From NCBI GenBank assembly GCA_963728365.1, contig CAVSJI010000001.1, forward strand, positions 124,001 to 188,000: 64,000 nt of DNA, given 5' to 3'. Below, one piece after another: positions 25,217 to 33,922 of this stretch; the stretch's first letter is position 1; every line of letters begins with the position of its first letter. The stretch comes from VRUE01 sp963728365. GTDB taxonomy: Bacteria; Actinomycetota; Thermoleophilia; Solirubrobacterales; 70-9. Under the pieces are notes generated by a model. It did no database searches and was not told where the DNA came from. It worked only from the letters and a program-made list of their open reading frames with translations. Both the position numbers and the translations under genes were made by a program.

Positions 25217-25807
25217 ATGCCCGAGCTGAGCAGATCCCAGGTCGCCGTCTACGGCGCGATCGCCGTCGCGCTGCTGCTGCTCGGCGCCCGGGCGATCCGG
25301 GCTGAGGGAAGCAGCGGCGAAGCCTCGGGCTCGTTCTCCTCGGGCGGTGGTGGGGGTGGGGTCAGCGTCAGCTCCGGCGGCTCCGGCGACGTGGTCGTCG
25401 ACGTGACCGGCGCCGTGGCCCGGCCAGGCGTGTATCGGCTGCCAAGCGGGGCGCGGGTGACGGATGCGGTCGAACGGGCCGGCGGTGCGACGGGCGGGGC
25501 GCAGCTGGAAGCGATCAACCTCGCCGCGCGTCTCGCCGACGGCCAGCAGGTGGTGGTGCCGAGGTCGGGCCCGGGCGGGGCGCCTATCGCGGCGACGGGC
25601 ACCGCCGGCGAAGAGGGCCCGATCAGCCTCGGCACGGCGACCGTGGAGCAGCTCGACACGATCGACGGGATCGGGCCGGTCACCGCGCAGGACATCATCG
25701 ACTTCCGAGACGAACGCGGCGGCCTCTCCTCGATCGACCAGCTCGACCAGGTGAGCGGCATCGGGCCGGCGACGATGGAGTCGCTGCGCGCCCGGCTGCA
25801 GCCCTGA
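25217..25807 (+). CDS. comEA: ComEA-like DNA-binding competence protein
   Basis: 196 residues. A membrane anchor near the start (VAVYGAIAVALLLLGARAI), a Gly/Ser-rich linker, a SLBB domain (VVVDVTGAVARPGVYRLPSG), and a C-terminal helix-hairpin-helix pair (ATVEQLDTIDGIGPVTAQDI and LDQVSGIGPATMESLRARLQ). This is the standard ComEA layout: it binds incoming double-stranded DNA outside the membrane. I chose the ATG rather than the upstream TTG because the latter adds a basic tail without conservation. comEC follows 6 bp later, so the two form a DNA-uptake operon. Confidence 0.9.
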   Translation: MPELSRSQVAVYGAIAVALLLLGARAIRAEGSSGEASGSFSSGGGGGGVSVSSGGSGDVVVDVTGAVARPGVYRLPSGARVTDAVERAGGATGGAQLEAINLAARLADGQQVVVPRSGPGGAPIAATGTAGEEGPISLGTATVEQLDTIDGIGPVTAQDIIDFRDERGGLSSIDQLDQVSGIGPATMESLRARLQP

Positions 25808-25813
25808 GGCGGC

Positions 25814-27799
25814 GTGCGCCCCGGGCCGCCGTCGAAGATCGCGGTGTTCGGCGTCGTCGTCGTGGTGGCTCTGGCGCTCGCCCATCGCGACGAGATCCGC
25901 GGTCGGGCCGAGGGGGGCCTGGGTCGCGGCATGCCCGCGCGCGAGGCTGCCCTGGCGCGCGGCTTCGTTCTCGGGGAGGACGAGGAAGTCGACGCGACGA
26001 CAGTCGAAGACTTCCGTCGCTCGGGATTGGCGCACCTGCTCGCCGTCAGCGGTCAAAACGTCGCCCTGCTCGCTCTACTTGCGATGCCGCTGCTCGCGGC
26101 GCTAGGCATGCCGCTGAAAACGCGACTGGTCTGGGTGCTCGGCCTGATCGCCGTCTACGTGCCGCTGGCCGGCGCCGGTCCCTCGATCCTGCGCGCGGCC
26201 GTGATGGGCGGGCTCGCCGTCCTGGCCACGCTCGCCGGCAGACGCTCCTCGCGTCTCTACTCACTCGCCGTCGCCGCGGTCGTGACCCTGGCGATCGATC
26301 CGCGGATCGCCGCCGACGTCGGCTGGCAGCTGAGCTTCGCCGCGGTTCTCGGCATCCTCACGCTGGCGCAACCGTTGCGGGCCGCGATTGCCTCACCCCT
26401 CGGCCGCGGTCGCCTGCGCGGGGCGCTTGCCGACGGCGCGGCACTGACGATCGCCGCGACGCTCTCGACCGCGCCGCTGATCGCCTTCCACTTCGAAGGC
26501 CTCTCGACCACGACGCTGGTGGCCAATTTGCTGGCCCTGCCCGCGGTGGCCCCGGCGATGTGGCTCGGCATGGTCGTTGCGGCGGCGGCTCAGGTCCCTG
26601 GCTTCCCGGTCGCGGCCCTCAACGCGATCGAGGCGCCGCTGCTCGCCTACATCGCCCAGGTGGCGGCTTGGTGCGGCCGTCCCAGCTGGGCCTACGCCCA
26701 CGTGCGTCTCGGCCTCGCCGGCCTCGCCCTGTCCTACGCGGCGCTGGCCGCGGTCGCCGCCGGCGCCCCAGTCCTGCTGCGCCGTCGCCGTCTCGCCCGA
26801 GCCCGCGCGGCACGCGCCGGCATCGCTCCAGCCGCGGGCGTAACGCTTCGTTCGCCTATCTCATCGACAGCGCGTTGCACCGGCGGGGGAGACGACGATT
26901 TCGGTCTGGGCGCAACGCCTGGCTCTCCCGTCTCATCCGCAGCGCGTTACGCCGGGCGGCTGCGGAGGGGGTCGATCGGCGCCGCCGCCTCGACGGTTGT
27001 TGCGGTCGCCGCGCTGGTCTGGCTGCCGGGACGAGGTGGGGTCGAGGCCGCCGCGCCGGCTGCCGGGCTGCGCGTCTCGGTCCTCGACATCGGCCAGGGG
27101 GACTCGATCCTGCTGCAGCCGGCTCACGCTGCGCCGGTCCTGGTCGACGGCGGGCCGCCGGGGGACGGGCTCGCCGCGAAGTTGCGCGATGCGGGAGTCG
27201 ACGGACTCGGACTTGCGGTCGTCACCCACGAACAGTCCGACCACGCCCGCGGGATCGAGGATCTGCTCGGGCGCTTCCCGGTTGACCGCCTCGCCTACGC
27301 GCGGCTCAGCCGGCGCCTGCGCGGCGAGGCGCGGGCCGCGGGCGTCGATCCGGTGCGCGTCGCGGCCCCCGGCACCCTGCGCTCGGGTCGGCTGCGCCTC
27401 GACGTCCTCTGGCCACCTCGGGCGATGCTCGGCGAACCGCTCGGTCGCGCCGATCCCAACTCCCAGGCGCTGGTCCTGCTTGCCCGCTGGCGCGACTTCA
27501 CGATGCTGCTCACCGCCGACGCCGAGGCTGGGGAAGTCCCGCTCGACCCCGGCCCGGTCGACGTGCTCAAGGTCGCCCACCACGGCAGCGAGGACGCCGG
27601 TCTCGACGCGCTCCTCGACCGCATCCGCCCAAAGCTGGCCGTGATCTCGGTGGGCGCGGGCAACCCCTTCGGCCATCCCACGCCGCAGACCCTCGCCACC
27701 CTGGCCGCCCACCGTGTTCCCACTCTGCGCACCGACGAAGTCGGCACGATCGTCCTCGAGGTCCGTCAGGACACCGTCGACATCGACACTTCCCCCTGA
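25814..27799 (+). CDS. comEC: ComEC/Rec2 DNA-uptake channel
   Basis: 661 residues from a GTG start. The competence domain begins with GLAHLLAVSGQNVALLA (about 71-87) and continues through about ten membrane helices. A disordered Arg/Ala loop (about 320-380) is followed by a metallo-beta-lactamase domain: VSVLDIGQGDSILLQ, the metal motif VVTHEQSDHARG (H..S..DH) and VLKVAHHGSEDA. ComEC translocates single-stranded DNA and its beta-lactamase domain is thought to degrade the other strand. The protein is short at its N-terminus: the OB-fold (DUF4131) region that usually precedes the competence domain is reduced to about 50 residues. Confidence 0.9.
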   Translation: MRPGPPSKIAVFGVVVVVALALAHRDEIRGRAEGGLGRGMPAREAALARGFVLGEDEEVDATTVEDFRRSGLAHLLAVSGQNVALLALLAMPLLAALGMPLKTRLVWVLGLIAVYVPLAGAGPSILRAAVMGGLAVLATLAGRRSSRLYSLAVAAVVTLAIDPRIAADVGWQLSFAAVLGILTLAQPLRAAIASPLGRGRLRGALADGAALTIAATLSTAPLIAFHFEGLSTTTLVANLLALPAVAPAMWLGMVVAAAAQVPGFPVAALNAIEAPLLAYIAQVAAWCGRPSWAYAHVRLGLAGLALSYAALAAVAAGAPVLLRRRRLARARAARAGIAPAAGVTLRSPISSTARCTGGGDDDFGLGATPGSPVSSAARYAGRLRRGSIGAAASTVVAVAALVWLPGRGGVEAAAPAAGLRVSVLDIGQGDSILLQPAHAAPVLVDGGPPGDGLAAKLRDAGVDGLGLAVVTHEQSDHARGIEDLLGRFPVDRLAYARLSRRLRGEARAAGVDPVRVAAPGTLRSGRLRLDVLWPPRAMLGEPLGRADPNSQALVLLARWRDFTMLLTADAEAGEVPLDPGPVDVLKVAHHGSEDAGLDALLDRIRPKLAVISVGAGNPFGHPTPQTLATLAAHRVPTLRTDEVGTIVLEVRQDTVDIDTSP

Positions 27800-27802
27800 C
27801 CC

Positions 27803-27820
27803 GCGACCGCTTGCGGTCGC
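27803..27820 (+). terminator. Short hairpin after comEC
   Basis: GCGACCGC and GCGGTCGC are perfect complements with a 2-nt gap, 3 bp after the comEC stop. Its right half is also the left arm of the PAL-G element. Confidence 0.45.
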
Positions 27821-27857
27821 ACTTCCTCCCATATAGCGGCGACGACTACGACCGCAA
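27811..27857. repeat. PAL-G palindromic element, copy 1
   Basis: Arms TTGCGGTCG and CGACCGCAA enclose a 29-nt centre beginning CACTTCC. The second copy (33294-33336) shares GCGGTCGCACTTCC and CGACCGC, and lies inside a coding gene. Confidence 0.5.
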
Positions 27858-27936
27858 CGCGCCTGGGCTCAACGGATCGTCGAGGCAATATTGGGGTTCT
27901 CTGGCTGCGCGCTTCCATGGGGCGGCTCCCCGGCCG

Positions 27937-28707
27937 ATGGACGTAGAGGTGGCTTCCCCGCCTGGACACGCACGCCCCCGGCGCCTCGACCGCTCGCGAC
28001 TGGTCGGCGACAGCATGCTGGTGCGCCTGCGCAGCGGCACGATCGGCCTCGTCGGCCTGGTCGCTGCCGTCGGCCTCGGACTGGTCGCCCTCGCCTCCCA
28101 GCAGGGCTTGCCCGACGTCTCCAGCGGCCCGTTGCCGCCCCGCCCGCCAACTCGCTTCGTCCGCCACGAGACAATCGCGCTGCCCGCACCGAGCGAGGCG
28201 CCGACACCGCGTCCCCGGCCGACGGTCTCCTCCGCAGGGGCTTCGGCCCCAGCTGTCGCCTACGTCCCCACCTCCGCCGAGTCAAAGCCGCTTGGCCCCG
28301 GTCCAACCCCGGCGCCGGCTGGCCACCAGCACGCGACGCCAAGCCCATCGGCATCTCATCCTCACCACACCGCCACGAATGAGCCGCCGACCGCCTCGCC
28401 GCCTGACGCCGAAACCGTCGAAACGCCTCCCGCCGCTGAACCCGAAACGCCTTCCGCCGAACCCGCGGAAGCCGTAGCCAGCCAGCAAGCCGAACAGACC
28501 GCCCCAGGCCACTCAGGCGAATCCCACGGCCACGCCCCAGCCTGGGCCGGCCACAGCCAAAGCTCTTCTTCCGGCCACGGCTCTTCCCAAAGCGAGCCCA
28601 GCTCCTACGTCCCAAGCCCCCTCCAGAGCTACACGCCATCAGGCGCCGGCCAGCCATCAGATAGCGGCCACGGGGACCAGGGGCGGGGCCACTCGCACGA
28701 CCACTGA
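27937..28707 (+). CDS. Pro/Ser/His-rich membrane-anchored protein
   Basis: About 256 residues from the ATG; an open frame continues upstream but overlaps the PAL-G element. One membrane helix (GTIGLVGLVAAVGLGLVALA) follows a short basic cytoplasmic segment (HARPRRLDRSRL). The rest is outside the membrane and low-complexity: Pro/Ala-rich, then His/Ser/Gly-rich, ending GHGDQGRGHSHDH. The His clusters could bind metal ions. No domain recognised. It lies between comEC and holA with PAL elements on both sides. Confidence 0.6.
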   Translation: MDVEVASPPGHARPRRLDRSRLVGDSMLVRLRSGTIGLVGLVAAVGLGLVALASQQGLPDVSSGPLPPRPPTRFVRHETIALPAPSEAPTPRPRPTVSSAGASAPAVAYVPTSAESKPLGPGPTPAPAGHQHATPSPSASHPHHTATNEPPTASPPDAETVETPPAAEPETPSAEPAEAVASQQAEQTAPGHSGESHGHAPAWAGHSQSSSSGHGSSQSEPSSYVPSPLQSYTPSGAGQPSDSGHGDQGRGHSHDH

Positions 28708-28820
28708 GAGCCCGTCCCGGTAGGGGTGGAGCGTCTTGTACTTTTCGGTTGTGAGCTTGCGGCGAAAGCCCCAGCCTCTACATCCGAAAAGTTAAGCGGA
28801 ACCCCTACCGGGACGGGCTC
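28708..28820 (+). repeat. PAL-B structured element, copy 1 (upstream of holA)
   Basis: Perfect 20-nt outer arms (GAGCCCGTCCCGGTAGGGGT and its complement) enclose an inner stem ACTTTTCGG/CCGAAAAGT. The unpaired strands between the two stems (GGAGCGTCTTGT on the left, TAAGCGGA on the right) are the same in copy 2. The centre contains GGCGAAAGCC, a GNRA-type tetraloop. It ends 30 bp before the holA start codon. Confidence 0.8.
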
Positions 28821-28850
28821 CCCGCCCGCGCTGTCGCCGATCGCCAACCG

Positions 28851-29822
28851 ATGCCAGACCTAGCCCCCCTCTACCTGATCGCCGGCACCGACCAGGCGAA
28901 GATCGACGCCACCCGCTCCCGCCTGCGCGCCCGCGCCGAACGCGACGGCGGCGCCGCCGCACTGGAGATCTTCGAGCCGTCGGAGGGCAGGGGCGCACCC
29001 GACCACGAAGCGCTGCTGGCCGCGATCCCGGCGATGTCGCTGACCGAGACGCGCCGCTACCTGCTCGCCGACGGGGTCGAGCGCTGGCGCGACAAGCAAC
29101 TGGAGGCGATTGTCGCGGCGCTCGGCGACCTGCCCCCTGACCTGACCGTGGTCCTGATCGCCCGCGCAAAGGCCGCGGCGAAGCTGACCAAGGCGGTCAA
29201 GGCCGGCGGGGGGGAGGTGCACGAGTTCGAGGCGCCCAAGGCCCGCGACATGCCGCGCATCCTGGTCGGTGAGGCGAAGCGACTCGGCTTCGCGCTCGAC
29301 CCTGCGGCGGCGCGCATCCTGGTCGAGCGCATGGGCGCCAGCTCGGTGCGCCTGCGCAACGAGCTCGAGCGCCTGGCGCTGTGGGCCGGCGAGGGAGGGC
29401 AGGTGTCCGCCGCCGACCTCGACGCGATGATCTCCGACACCTCCGAGGCCGCCGTCTGGGCGCTCTCCGACGCGCTGCTCGAACGCGACCCGGCAAAGGC
29501 CGCTTCGATCGCCGAGCGGTTGATCTCTCAGGGCGAGAACGTCACCGGCCTGATCTACGGATTGGCCTCGCGCCTGCGCAGCGCCTGCGCCGCCGCCGCC
29601 CAGCTCGCGGACGGCATCCCACCGAAGCAGGTCGAGTCCAGCCTCAAGATGCACCCCTACGCCGCCAAGCAACTCGTAGCCCGCCTGGGGCGAACCAATC
29701 TCTTCCAGCTCCGAGAGGCCACCATCGCTCTGGCCGATCTCGAGGTCTGGTGCCGCGGCGGAGCTGACTACGGCGACGAGCTGGCCCTGACCCTGGCCCT
29801 GCGGGCTGCCGCGGGCGCCTAG
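28851..29822 (+). CDS. holA: DNA polymerase III delta subunit
   Basis: 323 residues. The start LYLIAGTDQAKIDATRSRLR is the usual HolA opening (a strand followed by a degenerate AAA+ P-loop region). Further matches are LVLIARAKAA-type strand VVLIARAKAAAKLTKAVKAG, the helix EAKRLGFALDPAAARILVER and SSVRLRNELERLALWAG, then the C-terminal collar (NVTGLIYGLASRLRSACAAA, MHPYAAKQLVARLG). Delta opens the sliding clamp as part of the clamp loader. Its place between competence genes and rpsT is the classic bacterial neighbourhood (comEC-holA-rpsT). The leader contains the PAL-B element. Confidence 0.9.
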   Translation: MPDLAPLYLIAGTDQAKIDATRSRLRARAERDGGAAALEIFEPSEGRGAPDHEALLAAIPAMSLTETRRYLLADGVERWRDKQLEAIVAALGDLPPDLTVVLIARAKAAAKLTKAVKAGGGEVHEFEAPKARDMPRILVGEAKRLGFALDPAAARILVERMGASSVRLRNELERLALWAGEGGQVSAADLDAMISDTSEAAVWALSDALLERDPAKAASIAERLISQGENVTGLIYGLASRLRSACAAAAQLADGIPPKQVESSLKMHPYAAKQLVARLGRTNLFQLREATIALADLEVWCRGGADYGDELALTLALRAAAGA

Positions 29823-29831
29823 GCTCCGAAG

Positions 29832-30098
29832 CTACGCGTTGGCGCCGGCGGCGATGCGCGACGCCCGGGACTTCTTCCGCGCTCCGGTGTTCCGATGCAG
29901 CGCGCCCTTCTGGATCGCCTTGTCGATCTTCGAGACGAGCGCCTTGTGCTCGGACTCGACCTTGCCGGCGTCGCCCTCGGCGATCGCGGCCTCGAGGCGG
30001 CGGAAGTGGGTCTTCACCGTGCTGGTGAGCAGGCGGTTCTCCGTGCGCTCGCGCTCGCTGCGTAGGATCCGCTTCTTCTGTGAGGCGATGTTGGCCAT
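29832..30098 (-). CDS. rpsT: Ribosomal protein S20
   Basis: 88 residues, very basic: MANIASQKKRILRSERERTE, then SKIDKAIQKGALHRNTGARK with the end KSRASRIAAGANA, the standard S20 sequence. It binds 16S rRNA early in small-subunit assembly. I start it at the ATG before ANIASQKKRI; the frame is open further upstream but that part is not S20. It converges on holA with 9 bp between stops, and diverges from murJ across about 37 bp. Confidence 0.97.
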   Translation of the reverse strand: MANIASQKKRILRSERERTENRLLTSTVKTHFRRLEAAIAEGDAGKVESEHKALVSKIDKAIQKGALHRNTGARKKSRASRIAAGANA

Positions 30099-30135
30099 GG
30101 TTCGCGGCGCACGACTATAGCGAGTGAGATAGAGC

Positions 30136-31701
30136 TTGGAGACCCCACGACCCGGGCGCATCGCCCGCTCGACCGCATTCTTCTCGGTCGCCACCGCCGC
30201 ATCGCGCATCGTCGGCCTCGTCCGCGAGATCGTCGCCGCCTCCTACTACGGCATCTACGGCCCGATGTCGGCCTTCACGATCGCCTTCCAGGTGCCGAAC
30301 CTGGTTCGCGCTCTCTTCGCCGACGCGGCCCTGCAGCCGGCCTTCGTGCCGATCTTCACCGAGCAGCTCGAGCGCAAGAACTATCGCGAGGCCTTCCGCC
30401 TCGCCTCGACCCTGATCCTGCTCGTCACCCTGGGGCTCGGCGCGATCACGGCGCTCTTCGTGCTGCTCGCGCCGGTCATCATGCCGCTCTTCGCCCCCGG
30501 CTTCGAAGGCGAGCTGCTCGACCTCACGGTCACCCTCTCGCAGGTTCTCTTCCCGATCCTGATCCTGCTCGGGGTGAGCGGCGTCGTCGTCGGCATCCTC
30601 AACAGCTACGACCGCTTCGGCGCGTTCGCGATCTCGCCGCTCTTCTGGAATCTGACGATCATCGCGGTGACGGTCTTCCTCGCTCCCGCCTTCCACGGCC
30701 AGAACCGGATCTACGCCTATGCGATCGGCATCCTCGCCGGCACCGTGGTGCAGCTGATGATCCCGGTGATCGACCTGCGCAACACGCCGTTCAAGTTCAG
30801 ATGGAGCTTCGAGTGGCGCAATCCCGATGTGCGCCGCGTGCTGCTGCTGATGCTGCCGGTGACTATCAGCCTCGGCTTGATCAACTTCAACATGCTGATC
30901 AACAGCCTCTTCGGCAGCTTCGTCAGCGACCAGTCGCCGGCGGCGATCGACAAGGCGTTTCGCATCTACCAACTGCCGCAGGGGATTTTCTCGGTGGCGA
31001 TCGCGACCGTGCTCTTCCCGACCCTGGCGCGCTTCGCCTCGCGCGGTGAGATCGAGAATCTGCGGGCGACGATGGCGAACGGCATGCGCCAGATCCTCTT
31101 CGTGTTGGTGCCGGCGGCCGCCGCTGTGCTGGTGCTCTCGGTGCCGATGATCCGGCTCGTCTACCAGCGCGGCGAATTCACACCCGAGCAGACGACCCTG
31201 GTCGCGACGGCGCTCTTCTGGTTCGCCTTCTCGCTGCCGACCAACGGCCTCTACCTGCTGCAGACGCGGACCTTCTTCAGCCTCCAGCAGCCCTGGCGGG
31301 CGACCGGCCTGGCGGCCTTCGACCTGGTCGTCTCGGCGCTCGGCGCGGCGCTCCTCTACAAGCCCTTCGGCACCGGCGGCATCGTCGCGGGCACGGGAAT
31401 CGGCACGACCGTCGCGGTCGTCGCCCAGGCGGTGGTCCTGCGCCGCGAGTTCGGTGGCCTGGAGCTGGCCCGGCTGCTCAGCGTCGGGATCAAGATCACG
31501 ATCGCCGCGGCGGGGCTCGCGGCCGTCTCCTTCGGCGTCTGGGATCTGCTCGATGGAGCGCTCGGCCGTGGCCTGCCCGGCCAGATCGTCTCGCTCGGCG
31601 CGGGGCTGGGCCTCGGCGGTCTCGTCTACCTCGGGCTGGCGAGGTTGATGCGGATCGAGGAGCTGACTCAGATCATGCGGCTGCTGCCCGGCCGTCGCTA
31701 G
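30136..31701 (+). CDS. murJ: Lipid II flippase MurJ
   Basis: 521 residues with about 14 membrane helices of the MviN/MurJ family. It starts RIARSTAFFSVATAASRIVG and shows the family motif GLVREIVAASYYG, then VPNLVRALFADAALQPAFVP and later MLPVTISLGLINFNMLINSL. MurJ moves the lipid-linked peptidoglycan precursor to the outer face of the membrane. The start is TTG. Many actinobacterial MurJ proteins have a cytoplasmic kinase-like extension; this one does not. The next gene begins directly after its stop, so they are co-transcribed. Confidence 0.92.
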   Translation: METPRPGRIARSTAFFSVATAASRIVGLVREIVAASYYGIYGPMSAFTIAFQVPNLVRALFADAALQPAFVPIFTEQLERKNYREAFRLASTLILLVTLGLGAITALFVLLAPVIMPLFAPGFEGELLDLTVTLSQVLFPILILLGVSGVVVGILNSYDRFGAFAISPLFWNLTIIAVTVFLAPAFHGQNRIYAYAIGILAGTVVQLMIPVIDLRNTPFKFRWSFEWRNPDVRRVLLLMLPVTISLGLINFNMLINSLFGSFVSDQSPAAIDKAFRIYQLPQGIFSVAIATVLFPTLARFASRGEIENLRATMANGMRQILFVLVPAAAAVLVLSVPMIRLVYQRGEFTPEQTTLVATALFWFAFSLPTNGLYLLQTRTFFSLQQPWRATGLAAFDLVVSALGAALLYKPFGTGGIVAGTGIGTTVAVVAQAVVLRREFGGLELARLLSVGIKITIAAAGLAAVSFGVWDLLDGALGRGLPGQIVSLGAGLGLGGLVYLGLARLMRIEELTQIMRLLPGRR

Positions 31702-33837
31702 ATGCTCGGCCCCGGCCGCTACCTGCTCGGCGTCGCGGAGCTTGTCGCGCTCGTTGGCTTCGCCTGGCTCGGGGCCTCGAGCTCGCGCCGGCGGTTGGCG
31801 CCCGGGCTCGACGGGCTGACGGGGCACCTGGCGAGCGGCGTGGTCGCGGCCGCGATCCTGCTCTGGGTGGCGGAGCTGCTGGGCAGCGTCGGGCTGTTCG
31901 AAGCGGTGCCGTATCTGCTGACCGTGGTCGTGGTCGGAGGAGGGACGTGGGCGGCCGGCCGGCGTGCCCCCCGCGAGCCGCTGTCGCCCGCGGGTCCTGT
32001 CGCTGCAGGGGACCCACCACCCCTTCCGGTCGCTAAAGCGTCCTCAGGGGTGGTTCCCCCTACAGCGCCACCCGCGGGAGAGGCGGCTGGAGAGGGACGC
32101 CGGTGGACGGTCGACTTGCCTGCTGCGGTTGCGTTGGCCATTGCTTTGGCCGCGGTCATTCGCTTCGCGATGGGGGTGAAGCTTCGGCTCTCCACGGGGA
32201 TGACGGGGTTCGATTCGACCTGGTACCACGGGCCGTTTGCGGCGGGGTTCTTTCGGAGCGGCAACACGTGGAGCCTGCACTTCATCGCGCCTCAGTTCTT
32301 GGCTTGGTTCTATCCGGCAAATTCGGAAGTGGCGCATGCGGTGGGGATGCTCGCGTTTGGGCGGGATCTGCTCTCGCCGCTGCTGAACCTTGGCTGGTTC
32401 GTCGGGTGCCTCGTCGCCGCCTGGTGCATCGGGAGGCCGTATCGGGTTGCGCCTTGGTCTCTTGCTCTCGCTGCGGTTGCGCTGAGCGTGCCCGCGCTAC
32501 ATGACCAGGCCGGGGAGGCTCGGAATGACATCGTCGGGATCTTCTTCCTGCTTGCGGCTGTGGCGATGCTCGTGGCTCCGCGCGAACGCAGCTCCCCTTC
32601 GGCGGGTGGAGCTGTGTTCGCGCTGGGCCCCGTGGCGCTGGTGGGGCTGTCGGCGGGACTTGCCGCCGGGACGAAGCTCAACTTTCTCTTGCCGGCCGCG
32701 GCGCTGGTCGGGGGAGTTGCGCTCATCGCTCCGAGGGCGCGGCGCCGGCGCGCCTTCGCCGCCGCGACTCTGGGCGCCCTGGCCGCCGGCGGCTACTGGT
32801 ACCTCCGCGACCTCGCCCATACGGGCAATCCGTTGCCCTGGGTCAAGCACCTCGGCCCGATCACGCTGCCGGCGCCCGACCAGGCCCTTGGCGGTCGCGA
32901 AGGGCACAGCGTCTCCGGCTACCTGACCGACGGCTCGGTCTGGTCGGACTGGTTCCTGCCCGGCCTCCACCACGGCCTGACCTTTCTCTGGCCGCTACTC
33001 GCCGCCCTTGCCCTCGCGGGCCTCCTGCTCTGCGTCGTCCCGTGGTTCCGGTGCGCCTTTTCTGGTTATAGACAGGAAAAGGCGCACCGGAACGGGGAGG
33101 GCGCTCTGGCGATTGCGGGGCTCGCGGGGCTGGCGGCGATTCTCACCTGGCTGATCGCTCCCACCTCCGCCTCGGGCCCGGCCGGCATGCCTCACGGCTT
33201 CGAATCCGGCCTCCGCTACCTAGCCCCGGCCCTGATCCTGGGCCTCGCCCTCCTTCCGACTGCCCCCGCCGTTCGAGATCGCCTCAGCCTCCAGCGGTCG
33301 CACTTCCCGCCGCACGACGGCAGGAAATACGACCGCACGGCGGTTGGGGGTGGGATGCGTTGGGGCTTGGGACTGGGCCTGGCCACCGCGATCCTGATCG
33401 TCGTGGCGATCGGCTACCCAATCCAGCGCCACTACCTGCGCAACCGCTACGCGGATCCAACCTTCAGCGCCCCCGGCCTCAACGTCGCCTTCGCCTGGGC
33501 GCAGGGAATCGACGACGCCCGCATAGCCACCACCAGCACCCGCCAGTACCCCCTCTTCGGCCGCGACCTCAGCAACGAAGTCCAGTACATAGGCGAAGAG
33601 CGCCCCCACGGCGGCTTCACCGCCCCGACAACCTGCCGCGCCTGGCGTCAACTCCTGAACGCCGGCCATTACGACTACGTCGTCACATCCAGGGACCGCC
33701 TGGAACCCGGCAAACCGTCCTACCCACCGGCATCGAACTGGACCCAAGCCCCCAACGCACACGTGGTCCTGAAGAAGCCCCCCACGATCATCTACAAGCT
33801 CAACGGCCCCCTACGGCCATCGTCCTGCCCAAGCTGA
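31702..33837 (+). CDS. GT-C-type membrane glycosyltransferase-like protein carrying three palindromic insertions
   Basis: A 711-residue integral membrane protein with about 11-12 helices. The first large loop has MTGFDSTWYHGPFAAGFFRS, an Asp-containing motif in the position expected for lipid-phosphate-sugar-dependent GT-C enzymes (GT39/ArnT-like). A periplasmic C-terminal domain ends in a basic/Pro-rich tail. The start directly abuts the murJ stop (TAGATG), suggesting a cell-envelope role. Three palindromic elements (PAL-F, PAL-C, PAL-G) lie within the frame. They encode odd inserts such as PAGPVAAGDPPPLPVAKASS, WFRCAFSGYRQEKAHRNGE and SHFPPHDGRKYD in presumed loops, without breaking translation. 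The exact sugar transfer reaction is unknown. Confidence 0.75.
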   Translation: MLGPGRYLLGVAELVALVGFAWLGASSSRRRLAPGLDGLTGHLASGVVAAAILLWVAELLGSVGLFEAVPYLLTVVVVGGGTWAAGRRAPREPLSPAGPVAAGDPPPLPVAKASSGVVPPTAPPAGEAAGEGRRWTVDLPAAVALAIALAAVIRFAMGVKLRLSTGMTGFDSTWYHGPFAAGFFRSGNTWSLHFIAPQFLAWFYPANSEVAHAVGMLAFGRDLLSPLLNLGWFVGCLVAAWCIGRPYRVAPWSLALAAVALSVPALHDQAGEARNDIVGIFFLLAAVAMLVAPRERSSPSAGGAVFALGPVALVGLSAGLAAGTKLNFLLPAAALVGGVALIAPRARRRRAFAAATLGALAAGGYWYLRDLAHTGNPLPWVKHLGPITLPAPDQALGGREGHSVSGYLTDGSVWSDWFLPGLHHGLTFLWPLLAALALAGLLLCVVPWFRCAFSGYRQEKAHRNGEGALAIAGLAGLAAILTWLIAPTSASGPAGMPHGFESGLRYLAPALILGLALLPTAPAVRDRLSLQRSHFPPHDGRKYDRTAVGGGMRWGLGLGLATAILIVVAIGYPIQRHYLRNRYADPTFSAPGLNVAFAWAQGIDDARIATTSTRQYPLFGRDLSNEVQYIGEERPHGGFTAPTTCRAWRQLLNAGHYDYVVTSRDRLEPGKPSYPPASNWTQAPNAHVVLKKPPTIIYKLNGPLRPSSCPS
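31981..32078 (+). repeat. PAL-F palindromic element, copy 1 (inside the GT-C gene)
   Basis: A 98-bp element bounded by CCCGCGGGT and ACCCGCGGG with an inner pair ACCACCCCT/AGGGGTGGT. It matches copy 2 (33923-34020, opposite strand) with about four differences. It sits in frame within a coding sequence. Confidence 0.8.
33045..33093. repeat. PAL-C palindromic element, copy 1 (inside the GT-C gene)
   Basis: 18-nt perfect arms GTTCCGGTGCGCCTTTTC and GAAAAGGCGCACCGGAAC around a 13-nt loop containing TTATAGAC. The second copy lies between trpG and trpD. Confidence 0.8.
33294..33336. repeat. PAL-G palindromic element, copy 2 (inside the GT-C gene)
   Basis: Arms GCGGTCG and CGACCGC with an inner stem TTCC.GCCG / CGGC.GGAA and loop CACGA. 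It shares its left half with PAL-G copy 1. Confidence 0.6.
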
Positions 33838-33922
33838 GGACAAAGAGTCGGTCCGGCTCACTCTGTCCGTCCGCTCCGCTGGGGATCTGCCGCTCCTTCA
33901 GCGGGTTCTCCCACAACGCCCC

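Noticed and set aside
28784..28805. Resemblance of AAGTTAAGC in PAL-B to a 5S rRNA segment
   Set aside because: Only nine bases match, the rest of 5S rRNA is absent, and the fold is different.
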